64,000 bases of DNA, taken from positions 64,291,753 to 64,355,752 of the forward strand of contig JBAIZL010000004.1 in the NCBI GenBank assembly GCA_036971475.1, written 5' to 3'. The position numbers were made by a program, and so were the translations under genes. Shown one piece after another: positions 1 to 15,400 of this stretch. Position 1 is the stretch's first letter, and the number at the start of each line of letters is the position of its first letter. Origin of the DNA: Prosapia bicincta (lineage: Eukaryota > Arthropoda > Insecta > Hemiptera > Cercopidae). The notes under the pieces were generated by a model. That model saw only the letters and a list, made by a program, of their open reading frames with translations. It was not told where the DNA came from and did no database searches.

Positions 1-3000
1 CTCTACTTATAATGAATAAAGTCATTAGCTGTAGATAGAATGTAGTCAATTATATGACTTTTTAAAAATAATATTAAATTTTGTTCCCTATAAGTAATTT
101 GAAGAGATTTATTTTAAAATAACATAGTTATTTTGACAAAAGTTTGATAACACGGAGTAGAACGTTATGGCATGAGGCTACGAACACTTAATCTAGAATT
201 GGTTCTTAGGTATCATACACTGGAGATACCAACTTTAATTTTGGAAAAGGAAGTCCAATAGTAGAACCCAGTAGAGTCTGCGAGATACTACGTATTTCTG
301 TGTTTTGGCAGTTTTATCAAAGGGAATTGCAAAGTAGTATAATTTAAGAGGATTCACGTATACTACAAACGGTCAGTGAAGATGTGTTTAAAGGCTATTT
401 TAAATCACATATAAAGTACTCGTCCAGAAACAGAAAATATTAGAAATAAATTAGTACGTTGTTTGATATTCTTTGATATTATATTTCTCCAAGCAAACGT
501 CTTAAGGTTGTTGAAGCTCGGGGAAAAATTTGATGTTTAGTTATACAAATGTTTATTAAACTCAGCTTTCCTCCCACCTACACGTGTCAATGTAGCTTAA
601 ATAGTTGAAACAGATATAGGTTCCAAACTCAACAACTATATTGAATGTGAAAACTCTATATAATTCATCATACAAGATCTTAATATAAAGACGATGTCTT
701 AATGGAAATCTCATGGATTAGTACTACAAACGTAATTTTACTCACATCAGTCTTAAAAAGTGTATGTATTTTTCTTCTTGTTTGCTTAGTATTTTGTGAG
801 GAATGAGATAATGTACCTGTCGACATATTTCATCAGTAATGAAATGATAAGACAAGACTGAAACAGGTCACAAGATTGTAAAAATTAAGACTTGTAAACT
901 ATTTAAAAAGATTTATAAGATATAACCACATAAAATTAAGACTTAATATTTATGTAAATAATTTTAAAATTGTTACGGAGTTTTGTAAATATCTGAAGTT
1001 AGTAGAAACAGAAAAACTTTCTTTTGTTTACAGGTAAGCGTTGATCTAAGGAAATCATATTTGACGGTAAGACATAACACAGTTCACTATCGGATTTAAT
1101 GGAACTGCATCGATTCTTTAAAGGCACTCTAGTTTTCATTTTGAGTAAGAAGGACTTTAAACAGAGAACTCGTCTGGTTTTTCCTACCATATCCTATAAT
1201 GGATGATATTATTAATATAAAGAATGATTTGTATACATTAGTAAAACTTTCTATGTTACAAAATATCAAAACACTGAAAAGGTTTATCTCTTGACAACAC
1301 TTAACAATTTCTGTACAGCTACTCATATATAGTTCTTTCATATAAAGAAACAAATGTGGAATATGGTCTGTTTAAGTAGTAGTTTTGTTCTTTCTTACAA
1401 AAAATATGAGTATAGGAAGATACTTTTCTGCAGGTTAAACGTATACTTTTGGTGATATATATTTTATTAGGAATCACTTGCCTTTAAAAGTAATTACCAT
1501 GAAGTATTAGATGTGTATGCTTTTGCTGAAATACCTGTAAGTAACCTCGAAGTTGGAATAGAAAGACTATTCCTTTTGTAATTAAAATTAATTGATAGTT
1601 CACTAATTAAATAATACACTTATTTCAGCATAAATAAATTACAAATTTGACAGTGTAATAATTAGTTTTTTGAAATGGTTTTAGCCGAAGTTATTCAGTA
1701 GCAAAATATTTTCAAACGTTTTACTCATATCAGGTAATTTTTGCTGGATATTAAACAATTTATATATAATTTATCTTTTACAAATACAAGCAATTACATA
1801 AATTTTATTTGTTTTTCTCCTATTTAGCTAACAATTCGATTCTATTTTTCATTTATTTGAAATAAATTTCTTTGAGCAAAATGTTTTACCATGAACATTG
1901 CTCATTAGGATATCAACTGTTAAAATTGGGGACGATGTCATTCCAAATTTTTTTTTTCTTTTTTATTACAAATACTACAGACATAGAAGGTTGCTGATAG
2001 AAAGGATTCCATTGCTTTTCTTAATACCAGGTATTTTCTGTTAGCTTTACCTGTTTATATGTAGAGTTTAGCTCTACTTATAATGAATAAAGTCATTAGC
2101 TGTAGATAGAATGTAGTCAATTATATGACTTTTTAAAAATAATATTAAATTTTGTTCCCTATAAGTAATTTGAAGAGATTTATTTTAAAATAACATAGTT
2201 ATTTTGACAAAAGTTTGATAACACGGAGTAGAACGTTATGGCATGAGGCTACGAACACTTAATCTAGAATTGGTTCTTAGGTATCATACACTGGAGATAC
2301 CAACTTTAATTTTGGAAAAGGAAGTCCAATAGTAGAACCCAGTAGAGTCTGCGAGATACTACGTATTTCTGTGTTTTGGCAGTTTTATCAAAGGGAATTG
2401 CAAAGTAGTATAATTTAAGAGGATTCACGTATACTACAAACGGTCAGTGAAGATGTGTTTAAAGGCTATTTTAAATCACATATAAAGTACTCGTCCAGAA
2501 ACAGAAAATATTAGAAATAAATTAGTACGTTGTTTGATATTCTTTGATATTATATTTCTCCAAGCAAACGTCTTAAGGTTGTTGAAGCTCGGGGAAAAAT
2601 TTGATGTTTAGTTATACAAATGTTTATTAAACTCAGCTTTCCTCCCACCTACACGTGTCAATGTAGCTTAAATAGTTGAAACAGATATAGGTTCCAAACT
2701 CAACAACTATATTGAATGTGATTACTCTATATAATTCATCATACAAGATCTTAATATAAAGACGATGTCTTAATGGAAATCTCATGGATTAGTACTACAA
2801 ACGTAATTTTACTCACATCAGTCTTAAAAAGTGTATGTATTTTTCTTCTTGTTTGCTTAGTATTTTGTGAGGAATGAGATAATGTACCTGTCGACATATT
2901 TCATCAGTAATGAAATGATAAGACAAGACTGAAACAGGTCACAAGATTGTAAAAATTAAGACTTGTAAACTATTTAAAAAGATTTATAAGATATAACCAC

Positions 3001-6000
3001 ATAAAATTAAGACTTAATATTTATGTAAATAATTTTAAAATTGTTACGGAGTTTTGTAAATATCTGAAGTTAGTAGAAACAGAAAAACTTTCTTTTGTTT
3101 ACAGGTAAGCGTTGATCTAAGGAAATCATATTTGACGGTAAGACATAACACAGTTCACTATCGGATTTAATGGAACTGCATCGATTCTTTAAAGGCACTC
3201 TAGTTTTCATTTTGAGTAAGAAGGACTTTAAACAGAGAACTCGTCTGGTTTTTCCTACCATATCCTATAATGGATGATATTATTAATATAAAGAATGATT
3301 TGTATACATTAGTAAAACTTTCTATGTTACAAAATATCAAAACACTGAAAAGGTTTATCTCTTGACAACACTTAACAATTTCTGTACAGCTACTCATATA
3401 TAGTTCTTTCATATAAAGAAACAAATGTGGAATATGGTCTGTTTAAGTAGTAGTTTTGTTCTTTCTTACAAAAAATATGAGTATAGGAAGATACTTTTCT
3501 GCAGGTTAAACGTATACTTTTGGTGATATATATTTTATTAGAAATCACTTGCCTTTAAAAGTAATTACCATGAAGTATTAGATGTGTATGCTTTTGCTGA
3601 AATACCTGTAAGTAACCTCGAAGTTGGAATAGAAAGACTATTCCTTTTGTAATTGAAATTAATTGATAGTTCACTAATTAAATAATACACTTATTTCAGC
3701 ATAAATAAATTACAAATTTGACAGTGTAATAATTAGTTTTTTGAAATGGTTTTAGCCGAAGTTATTCAGTAGCAAAATATTTTCAAACGTTTTACTCATA
3801 TCAGGTAATTTTTGCTGGATATTAAACAATTTATATATAATTTATCTTTTACAAATACAAGCAATTACATAAATTTTATTTGTTTTTCTCCTATTTAGCT
3901 AACAATTCGATTCTATTTTTCAATTATTTGAAATAAATTTCTTTGAGCAAAATGTTTTACCATGAACATTGCTCATTAGGATATCAACTGTTAAAATTGG
4001 GGACGATGTCATTCCAAATTTTTTTTTTCTTTTTTATTACAAATACTACAGACATAGAAGGTTGCTGATAGAAAGGATTCCATTGCTTTTCTTAATACCA
4101 GGTATTTTCTGTTAGCTTTACCTGTTTATATGTAGAGTTTAGCTCTACTTATAATGAATAAAGTCATTAGCTGTAGATAGAATGTAGTCAATTATATGAC
4201 TTTTTAAAAATAATATTAAATTTTGTTCCCTATAAGTAATTTGAAGAGATTTATTTTAAAATAACATAGTTATTTTGACAAAAGTTTGATAACACGGAGT
4301 AGAACGTTATGGCATGAGGCTACGAACACTTAATCTAGAATTGGTTCTTAGGTATCATACACTGGAGATACCAACTTTAATTTTGGAAAAGGAAGTCCAA
4401 TAGTAGAACCCAGTAGAGTCTGCGAGATACTACGTATTTCTGTGTTTTGGCAGTTTTATCAAAGGGAATTGCAAAGTAGTATAATTTAAGAGGATTCACG
4501 TATACTACAAACGGTCAGTGAAGATGTGTTTAAAGGCTATTTTAAATCACATATAAAGTACTCGTCCAGAAACAGAAAATATTAGAAATAAATTAGTACG
4601 TTGTTTGATATTCTTTGATATTATATTTCTCCAAGCAAACGTCTTAAGGTTGTTGAAGCTCGGGGAAAAATTTGATGTTTAGTTATACAAATGTTTATTA
4701 AACTCAGCTTTCCTCCCACCTACACGTGTCAATGTAGCTTAAATAGTTGAAACAGATATAGGTTCCAAACTCAACAACTATATTGAATGTGATTACTCTA
4801 TATAATTCATCATACAAGATCTTAATATAAAGACGATGTCTTAATGGAAATCTCATGGATTAGTACTACAAACGTAATTTTACTCACATCAGTCTTAAAA
4901 AGTGTATGTATTTTTCTTCTTGTTTGCTTAGTATTTTGTGAGGAATGAGATAATGTACCTGTCGACATATTTCATCAGTAATGAAATGATAAGACAAGAC
5001 TGAAACAGGTCACAAGATTGTAAAAATTAAGACTTGTAAACTATTTAAAAAGATTTATAAGATATAACCACATAAAATTAAGACTTAATATTTATGTAAA
5101 TAATTTTAAAATTGTTACGGAGTTTTGTAAATATCTGAAGTTAGTAGAAACAGAAAAACTTTCTTTTGTTTACAGGTAAGCGTTGATCTAAGGAAATCAT
5201 ATTTGACGGTAAGACATAACACAGTTCACTATCGGATTTAATGGAACTGCATCGATTCTTTAAAGGCACTCTAGTTTTCATTTTGAGTAAGAAGGACTTT
5301 AAACAGAGAACTCGTCTGGTTTTTCCTACCATATCCTATAATGGATGATATTATTAATATAAAGAATGATTTGTATACATTAGTAAAACTTTCTATGTTA
5401 CAAAATATCAAAACACTGAAAAGGTTTATCTCTTGACAACACTTAACAATTTCTGTACAGCTACTCATATATAGTTCTTTCATATAAAGAAACAAATGTG
5501 GAATATGGTCTGTTTAAGTAGTAGTTTTGTTCTTTCTTACAAAAAATATGAGTATAGGAAGATACTTTTCTGCAGGTTAAACGTATACTTTTGGTGATAT
5601 ATATTTTATTAGGAATCACTTGCCTTTAAAAGTAATTACCATGAAGTATTAGATGTGTATGCTTTTGCTGAAATACCTGTAAGTAACATCGAAGTTGGAA
5701 TAGAAAGACTATTCCTTTTGTAATTGAAATTAATTGATAGTTCACTAATTAAATAATACACTTATTTCAGCATAAATAAATTACAAATTTGACAGTGTAA
5801 CAATTAGTTTTTTGAAATGGTTTTAGCCGAAGTTATTCAGTAGCAAAATATTTTCAAACGTTTTACTCATATCAGGTAATTTTTGCTGGATATTAAACAA
5901 TTTATATATAATTTATCTTTTACGAATACAAGCAATTACATAAATTTTATTTGTTTTTCTCCTATTTAGCTAACAATTCGATTCTATTTTTCATTTATTT

Positions 6001-6213
6001 GAAATAAATTTCTTTGAGCAAAATGTTTTACCATGAACATTGCTCATTAGGATATCAACTGTTAAAATTGGGGACGATGTCATTCCAAATTTTTTTTTTC
6101 TTTTTTATTACAAATACTACAGACATAGAAGGTTGCTGATAGAAAGGATTCCATTGCTTTTCTTAATACCAGGTATTTTCTGTTAGCTTTACCTGTTTAT
6201 ATGTAGAGTTTAG
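1..6213. repeat. First three-unit higher-order repeat block (copies 1-3)
   Basis: Copy 1 has AA at unit position 651-652 and A at 1584. Copy 2 has A at 1471 and a CAATTATTTG variant near 1851. Copy 3 has A at 1546 and G at 1782. The same three patterns, in the same order, recur in 6,214-12,426. This is direct evidence that the array was amplified as a 6,213-bp trimer as well as by single units. The phase given is arbitrary because the window begins inside the array. Confidence 0.85.
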
Positions 6214-9200
6214 CTCTACTTATAATGAATAAAGTCATTAGCTGTAGATAGAATGTAGTCAATTATATGACTTTTTAAAAATAATATTAAATTTTGTTCC
6301 CTATAAGTAATTTGAAGAGATTTATTTTAAAATAACATAGTTATTTTGACAAAAGTTTGATAACACGGAGTAGAACGTTATGGCATGAGGCTACGAACAC
6401 TTAATCTAGAATTGGTTCTTAGGTATCATACACTGGAGATACCAACTTTAATTTTGGAAAAGGAAGTCCAATAGTAGAACCCAGTAGAGTCTGCGAGATA
6501 CTACGTATTTCTGTGTTTTGGCAGTTTTATCAAAGGGAATTGCAAAGTAGTATAATTTAAGAGGATTCACGTATACTACAAACGGTCAGTGAAGATGTGT
6601 TTAAAGGCTATTTTAAATCACATATAAAGTACTCGTCCAGAAACAGAAAATATTAGAAATAAATTAGTACGTTGTTTGATATTCTTTGATATTATATTTC
6701 TCCAAGCAAACGTCTTAAGGTTGTTGAAGCTCGGGGAAAAATTTGATGTTTAGTTATACAAATGTTTATTAAACTCAGCTTTCCTCCCACCTACACGTGT
6801 CAATGTAGCTTAAATAGTTGAAACAGATATAGGTTCCAAACTCAACAACTATATTGAATGTGAAAACTCTATATAATTCATCATACAAGATCTTAATATA
6901 AAGACGATGTCTTAATGGAAATCTCATGGATTAGTACTACAAACGTAATTTTACTCACATCAGTCTTAAAAAGTGTATGTATTTTTCTTCTTGTTTGCTT
7001 AGTATTTTGTGAGGAATGAGATAATGTACCTGTCGACATATTTCATCAGTAATGAAATGATAAGACAAGACTGAAACAGGTCACAAGATTGTAAAAATTA
7101 AGACTTGTAAACTATTTAAAAAGATTTATAAGATATAACCACATAAAATTAAGACTTAATATTTATGTAAATAATTTTAAAATTGTTACGGAGTTTTGTA
7201 AATATCTGAAGTTAGTAGAAACAGAAAAACTTTCTTTTGTTTACAGGTAAGCGTTGATCTAAGGAAATCATATTTGACGGTAAGACATAACACAGTTCAC
7301 TATCGGATTTAATGGAACTGCATCGATTCTTTAAAGGCACTCTAGTTTTCATTTTGAGTAAGAAGGACTTTAAACAGAGAACTCGTCTGGTTTTTCCTAC
7401 CATATCCTATAATGGATGATATTATTAATATAAAGAATGATTTGTATACATTAGTAAAACTTTCTATGTTACAAAATATCAAAACACTGAAAAGGTTTAT
7501 CTCTTGACAACACTTAACAATTTCTGTACAGCTACTCATATATAGTTCTTTCATATAAAGAAACAAATGTGGAATATGGTCTGTTTAAGTAGTAGTTTTG
7601 TTCTTTCTTACAAAAAATATGAGTATAGGAAGATACTTTTCTGCAGGTTAAACGTATACTTTTGGTGATATATATTTTATTAGGAATCACTTGCCTTTAA
7701 AAGTAATTACCATGAAGTATTAGATGTGTATGCTTTTGCTGAAATACCTGTAAGTAACCTCGAAGTTGGAATAGAAAGACTATTCCTTTTGTAATTAAAA
7801 TTAATTGATAGTTCACTAATTAAATAATACACTTATTTCAGCATAAATAAATTACAAATTTGACAGTGTAATAATTAGTTTTTTGAAATGGTTTTAGCCG
7901 AAGTTATTCAGTAGCAAAATATTTTCAAACGTTTTACTCATATCAGGTAATTTTTGCTGGATATTAAACAATTTATATATAATTTATCTTTTACAAATAC
8001 AAGCAATTACATAAATTTTATTTGTTTTTCTCCTATTTAGCTAACAATTCGATTCTATTTTTCATTTATTTGAAATAAATTTCTTTGAGCAAAATGTTTT
8101 ACCATGAACATTGCTCATTAGGATATCAACTGTTAAAATTGGGGACGATGTCATTCCAAATTTTTTTTTTCTTTTTTATTACAAATACTACAGACATAGA
8201 AGGTTGCTGATAGAAAGGATTCCATTGCTTTTCTTAATACCAGGTATTTTCTGTTAGCTTTACCTGTTTATATGTAGAGTTTAGCTCTACTTATAATGAA
8301 TAAAGTCATTAGCTGTAGATAGAATGTAGTCAATTATATGACTTTTTAAAAATAATATTAAATTTTGTTCCCTATAAGTAATTTGAAGAGATTTATTTTA
8401 AAATAACATAGTTATTTTGACAAAAGTTTGATAACACGGAGTAGAACGTTATGGCATGAGGCTACGAACACTTAATCTAGAATTGGTTCTTAGGTATCAT
8501 ACACTGGAGATACCAACTTTAATTTTGGAAAAGGAAGTCCAATAGTAGAACCCAGTAGAGTCTGCGAGATACTACGTATTTCTGTGTTTTGGCAGTTTTA
8601 TCAAAGGGAATTGCAAAGTAGTATAATTTAAGAGGATTCACGTATACTACAAACGGTCAGTGAAGATGTGTTTAAAGGCTATTTTAAATCACATATAAAG
8701 TACTCGTCCAGAAACAGAAAATATTAGAAATAAATTAGTACGTTGTTTGATATTCTTTGATATTATATTTCTCCAAGCAAACGTCTTAAGGTTGTTGAAG
8801 CTCGGGGAAAAATTTGATGTTTAGTTATACAAATGTTTATTAAACTCAGCTTTCCTCCCACCTACACGTGTCAATGTAGCTTAAATAGTTGAAACAGATA
8901 TAGGTTCCAAACTCAACAACTATATTGAATGTGATTACTCTATATAATTCATCATACAAGATCTTAATATAAAGACGATGTCTTAATGGAAATCTCATGG
9001 ATTAGTACTACAAACGTAATTTTACTCACATCAGTCTTAAAAAGTGTATGTATTTTTCTTCTTGTTTGCTTAGTATTTTGTGAGGAATGAGATAATGTAC
9101 CTGTCGACATATTTCATCAGTAATGAAATGATAAGACAAGACTGAAACAGGTCACAAGATTGTAAAAATTAAGACTTGTAAACTATTTAAAAAGATTTAT

Positions 9201-12200
9201 AAGATATAACCACATAAAATTAAGACTTAATATTTATGTAAATAATTTTAAAATTGTTACGGAGTTTTGTAAATATCTGAAGTTAGTAGAAACAGAAAAA
9301 CTTTCTTTTGTTTACAGGTAAGCGTTGATCTAAGGAAATCATATTTGACGGTAAGACATAACACAGTTCACTATCGGATTTAATGGAACTGCATCGATTC
9401 TTTAAAGGCACTCTAGTTTTCATTTTGAGTAAGAAGGACTTTAAACAGAGAACTCGTCTGGTTTTTCCTACCATATCCTATAATGGATGATATTATTAAT
9501 ATAAAGAATGATTTGTATACATTAGTAAAACTTTCTATGTTACAAAATATCAAAACACTGAAAAGGTTTATCTCTTGACAACACTTAACAATTTCTGTAC
9601 AGCTACTCATATATAGTTCTTTCATATAAAGAAACAAATGTGGAATATGGTCTGTTTAAGTAGTAGTTTTGTTCTTTCTTACAAAAAATATGAGTATAGG
9701 AAGATACTTTTCTGCAGGTTAAACGTATACTTTTGGTGATATATATTTTATTAGAAATCACTTGCCTTTAAAAGTAATTACCATGAAGTATTAGATGTGT
9801 ATGCTTTTGCTGAAATACCTGTAAGTAACCTCGAAGTTGGAATAGAAAGACTATTCCTTTTGTAATTGAAATTAATTGATAGTTCACTAATTAAATAATA
9901 CACTTATTTCAGCATAAATAAATTACAAATTTGACAGTGTAATAATTAGTTTTTTGAAATGGTTTTAGCCGAAGTTATTCAGTAGCAAAATATTTTCAAA
10001 CGTTTTACTCATATCAGGTAATTTTTGCTGGATATTAAACAATTTATATATAATTTATCTTTTACAAATACAAGCAATTACATAAATTTTATTTGTTTTT
10101 CTCCTATTTAGCTAACAATTCGATTCTATTTTTCAATTATTTGAAATAAATTTCTTTGAGCAAAATGTTTTACCATGAACATTGCTCATTAGGATATCAA
10201 CTGTTAAAATTGGGGACGATGTCATTCCAAATTTTTTTTTTCTTTTTTATTACAAATACTACAGACATAGAAGGTTGCTGATAGAAAGGATTCCATTGCT
10301 TTTCTTAATACCAGGTATTTTCTGTTAGCTTTACCTGTTTATATGTAGAGTTTAGCTCTACTTATAATGAATAAAGTCATTAGCTGTAGATAGAATGTAG
10401 TCAATTATATGACTTTTTAAAAATAATATTAAATTTTGTTCCCTATAAGTAATTTGAAGAGATTTATTTTAAAATAACATAGTTATTTTGACAAAAGTTT
10501 GATAACACGGAGTAGAACGTTATGGCATGAGGCTACGAACACTTAATCTAGAATTGGTTCTTAGGTATCATACACTGGAGATACCAACTTTAATTTTGGA
10601 AAAGGAAGTCCAATAGTAGAACCCAGTAGAGTCTGCGAGATACTACGTATTTCTGTGTTTTGGCAGTTTTATCAAAGGGAATTGCAAAGTAGTATAATTT
10701 AAGAGGATTCACGTATACTACAAACGGTCAGTGAAGATGTGTTTAAAGGCTATTTTAAATCACATATAAAGTACTCGTCCAGAAACAGAAAATATTAGAA
10801 ATAAATTAGTACGTTGTTTGATATTCTTTGATATTATATTTCTCCAAGCAAACGTCTTAAGGTTGTTGAAGCTCGGGGAAAAATTTGATGTTTAGTTATA
10901 CAAATGTTTATTAAACTCAGCTTTCCTCCCACCTACACGTGTCAATGTAGCTTAAATAGTTGAAACAGATATAGGTTCCAAACTCAACAACTATATTGAA
11001 TGTGATTACTCTATATAATTCATCATACAAGATCTTAATATAAAGACGATGTCTTAATGGAAATCTCATGGATTAGTACTACAAACGTAATTTTACTCAC
11101 ATCAGTCTTAAAAAGTGTATGTATTTTTCTTCTTGTTTGCTTAGTATTTTGTGAGGAATGAGATAATGTACCTGTCGACATATTTCATCAGTAATGAAAT
11201 GATAAGACAAGACTGAAACAGGTCACAAGATTGTAAAAATTAAGACTTGTAAACTATTTAAAAAGATTTATAAGATATAACCACATAAAATTAAGACTTA
11301 ATATTTATGTAAATAATTTTAAAATTGTTACGGAGTTTTGTAAATATCTGAAGTTAGTAGAAACAGAAAAACTTTCTTTTGTTTACAGGTAAGCGTTGAT
11401 CTAAGGAAATCATATTTGACGGTAAGACATAACACAGTTCACTATCGGATTTAATGGAACTGCATCGATTCTTTAAAGGCACTCTAGTTTTCATTTTGAG
11501 TAAGAAGGACTTTAAACAGAGAACTCGTCTGGTTTTTCCTACCATATCCTATAATGGATGATATTATTAATATAAAGAATGATTTGTATACATTAGTAAA
11601 ACTTTCTATGTTACAAAATATCAAAACACTGAAAAGGTTTATCTCTTGACAACACTTAACAATTTCTGTACAGCTACTCATATATAGTTCTTTCATATAA
11701 AGAAACAAATGTGGAATATGGTCTGTTTAAGTAGTAGTTTTGTTCTTTCTTACAAAAAATATGAGTATAGGAAGATACTTTTCTGCAGGTTAAACGTATA
11801 CTTTTGGTGATATATATTTTATTAGGAATCACTTGCCTTTAAAAGTAATTACCATGAAGTATTAGATGTGTATGCTTTTGCTGAAATACCTGTAAGTAAC
11901 ATCGAAGTTGGAATAGAAAGACTATTCCTTTTGTAATTGAAATTAATTGATAGTTCACTAATTAAATAATACACTTATTTCAGCATAAATAAATTACAAA
12001 TTTGACAGTGTAACAATTAGTTTTTTGAAATGGTTTTAGCCGAAGTTATTCAGTAGCAAAATATTTTCAAACGTTTTACTCATATCAGGTAATTTTTGCT
12101 GGATATTAAACAATTTATATATAATTTATCTTTTACGAATACAAGCAATTACATAAATTTTATTTGTTTTTCTCCTATTTAGCTAACAATTCGATTCTAT

Positions 12201-12426
12201 TTTTCATTTATTTGAAATAAATTTCTTTGAGCAAAATGTTTTACCATGAACATTGCTCATTAGGATATCAACTGTTAAAATTGGGGACGATGTCATTCCA
12301 AATTTTTTTTTTCTTTTTTATTACAAATACTACAGACATAGAAGGTTGCTGATAGAAAGGATTCCATTGCTTTTCTTAATACCAGGTATTTTCTGTTAGC
12401 TTTACCTGTTTATATGTAGAGTTTAG

Positions 12427-15400
12427 CTCTACTTATAATGAATAAAGTCATTAGCTGTAGATAGAATGTAGTCAATTATATGACTTTTTAAAAATAATAT
12501 TAAATTTTGTTCCCTATAAGTAATTTGAAGAGATTTATTTTAAAATAACATAGTTATTTTGACAAAAGTTTGATAACACGGAGTAGAACGTTATGGCATG
12601 AGGCTACGAACACTTAATCTAGAATTGGTTCTTAGGTATCATACACTGGAGATACCAACTTTAATTTTGGAAAAGGAAGTCCAATAGTAGAACCCAGTAG
12701 AGTCTGCGAGATACTACGTATTTCTGTGTTTTGGCAGTTTTATCAAAGGGAATTGCAAAGTAGTATAATTTAAGAGGATTCACGTATACTACAAACGGTC
12801 AGTGAAGATGTGTTTAAAGGCTATTTTAAATCACATATAAAGTACTCGTCCAGAAACAGAAAATATTAGAAATAAATTAGTACGTTGTTTGATATTCTTT
12901 GATATTATATTTCTCCAAGCAAACGTCTTAAGGTTGTTGAAGCTCGGGGAAAAATTTGATGTTTAGTTATACAAATGTTTATTAAACTCAGCTTTCCTCC
13001 CACCTACACGTGTCAATGTAGCTTAAATAGTTGAAACAGATATAGGTTCCAAACTCAACAACTATATTGAATGTGATTACTCTATATAATTCATCATTTA
13101 AGATCTTAATATAAAGACGATGTCTTAATGGAAATCTCATGGATTAGTACTACAAACGTAATTTTACTCACATCAGTCTTAAAAAGTGTATGTATTTTTC
13201 TTCTTGTTTGCTTAGTATTTTGTGAGGAATGAGATAATGTACCTGTCGACATATTTCATCAGTAATGAAATGATAAGACAAGACTGAAACAGGTCACAAG
13301 ATTGTAAAAATTAAGACTTGTAAACTATTTAAAAAGATTTATAAGATATAACCACATAAAATTAAGACTTAATATTTATGTAAATAATTTTAAAATTGTT
13401 ACGGAGTTTTGTAAATATCTGAAGTTAGTAGAAACAGAAAAACTTTCTTTTGTTTACAGGTAAGCGTTGATCTAAGGAAATCATATTTGACGGTAAGACA
13501 TAACACAGTTCACTATCGGATTTAATGGAACTGCACCGATTCTTTAAAGGCACTCTAGTTTTCATTTTGAGTAAGAAAGACTTTAAACAGAGAACTCGTC
13601 TGGTTTTTCCTACCATATCCTATAATGGATGATATTATTAATATAAAGAATGATTTGTACACATTAGTAAAACTTTCTATGTTACAAAATATCAAAACAC
13701 TGAAAAGGTTTATCTCTTGACAACACTTAACAATTTCTGTACAGCTACTCATATATAGTTCATTCATATAAAAAAACAAATGTGGAATATGGTCTGTTTA
13801 AGTAGTAGTTTTGTTCTTTCTTACAAAAAATATGAGTATAGGAAGATACTTTTCTGCAGGTTAAACGTATACTTTTGGTGATATATATTTTATTAGGAAT
13901 CACTTGCCTTTAAAAGTAATTACCATGAAGTATTAGATGTGTATGCTTTTGCTGAAATACCTGTAAGTAACCTCGAAGTTGGAATAGAAAGACTATTCCT
14001 TTTGTAATTGAAATTAATTGATAGTTCACTAATTAAATAATACACTTATTTCAGCATAAATAAATTACAAATTTGACAGTGTAATAATTAGTTTTTTGAA
14101 ATGGTTTTAGCCGAAGTTATTCAGTAGCAAAATATTTTCAAAAGTTTTACTCATATCAGGTAATTTTTGCTGGATATTAAACAATTTATATATAATTTAT
14201 CTTTTACGAATACAAGCAATTACATAAATTTTATTTGTTTTTCTCCTATTTAGCTAACAATTCGATTCTATTTTTCATTTATTTGAAATAAATTTCTTTG
14301 AGCAAAATGTTTTACCATGAACATTGCTCATTAGGATATCAACTGTTAAAATTGGGGACGATGTCATTCCAAATTTTTTTTTTCTTTTTTATTACAAATA
14401 CTACAGACATAGAAGGTTGCTGATAGAAAGGATTCCATTGCTTTTCTTAATACCAGGTATTTTCTGTTAGCTTTACCTGTTTATATGTAGAGTTTAGCTC
14501 TACTTATAATGAATAAAGTCATTAGCTGTAGATAGAATGTAGTCAATTATATGACTTTTTAAAAATAATATTAAATTTTGTTCCCTATAAGTAATTTGAA
14601 GAGATTTATTTTAAAATAACATAGTTATTTTGACAAAAGTTTGATAACACGGAGTAGAACGTTATGGCATGAGGCTACGAACACTTAATCTAGAATTGGT
14701 TCTTAGGTATCATACACTGGAGATACCAACTTTAATTTTGGAAAAGGAAGTCCAATAGTAGAACCCAGTAGAGTCTGCGAGATACTACGTATTTCTGTGT
14801 TTTGGCAGTTTTATCAAAGGGAATTGCAAAGTAGTATAATTTAAGAGGATTCACGTATACTACAAACGGTCAGTGAAGATGTGTTTAAAGGCTATTTTAA
14901 ATCACATATAAAGTACTCGTCCAGAAACAGAAAATATTAGAAATAAATTAGTACGTTGTTTGATATTCTTTGATATTATATTTCTCCAAGCAAACGTCTT
15001 AAGGTTGTTGAAGCTCGGGGAAAAATTTGATGTTTAGTTATACAAATGTTTATTAAACTCAGCTTTCCTCCCACCTACACGTGTCAATGTAGCTTAAATA
15101 GTTGAAACAGATATAGGTTCCAAACTCAACAACTATATTGAATGTGATTACTCTATATAATTCATCATACAAGATCTTAATATAAAGACGATGTCTTAAT
15201 GGAAATCTCATGGATTAGTACTACAAACGTAATTTTACTCACATCAGTCTTAAAAAGTGTATGTATTTTTCTTCTTGTTTGCTTAGTATTTTGTGAGGAA
15301 TGAGATAATGTACCTGTCGACATATTTCATCAGTAATGAAATGATAAGACAAGACTGAAACAGGTCACAAGATTGTAAAAATTAAGACTTGTAAACTATT

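Noticed and set aside
999..1353. Two overlapping minus-strand frames (63 and 74 codons) repeated in nearly every satellite unit as possible genes
   Set aside because: Repetition follows from the tandem array. Copy 8 has a nonsense change in one and copy 7 several missense changes in the other, and there are no motifs.
15297..15340. Hammerhead core inside the satellite unit (minus-strand ACTGATGAAATATGTCGAC)
   Set aside because: CTGATGA occurs but no stem II followed by GAAA can be formed. The nearby GTCGAC is only a short palindrome.
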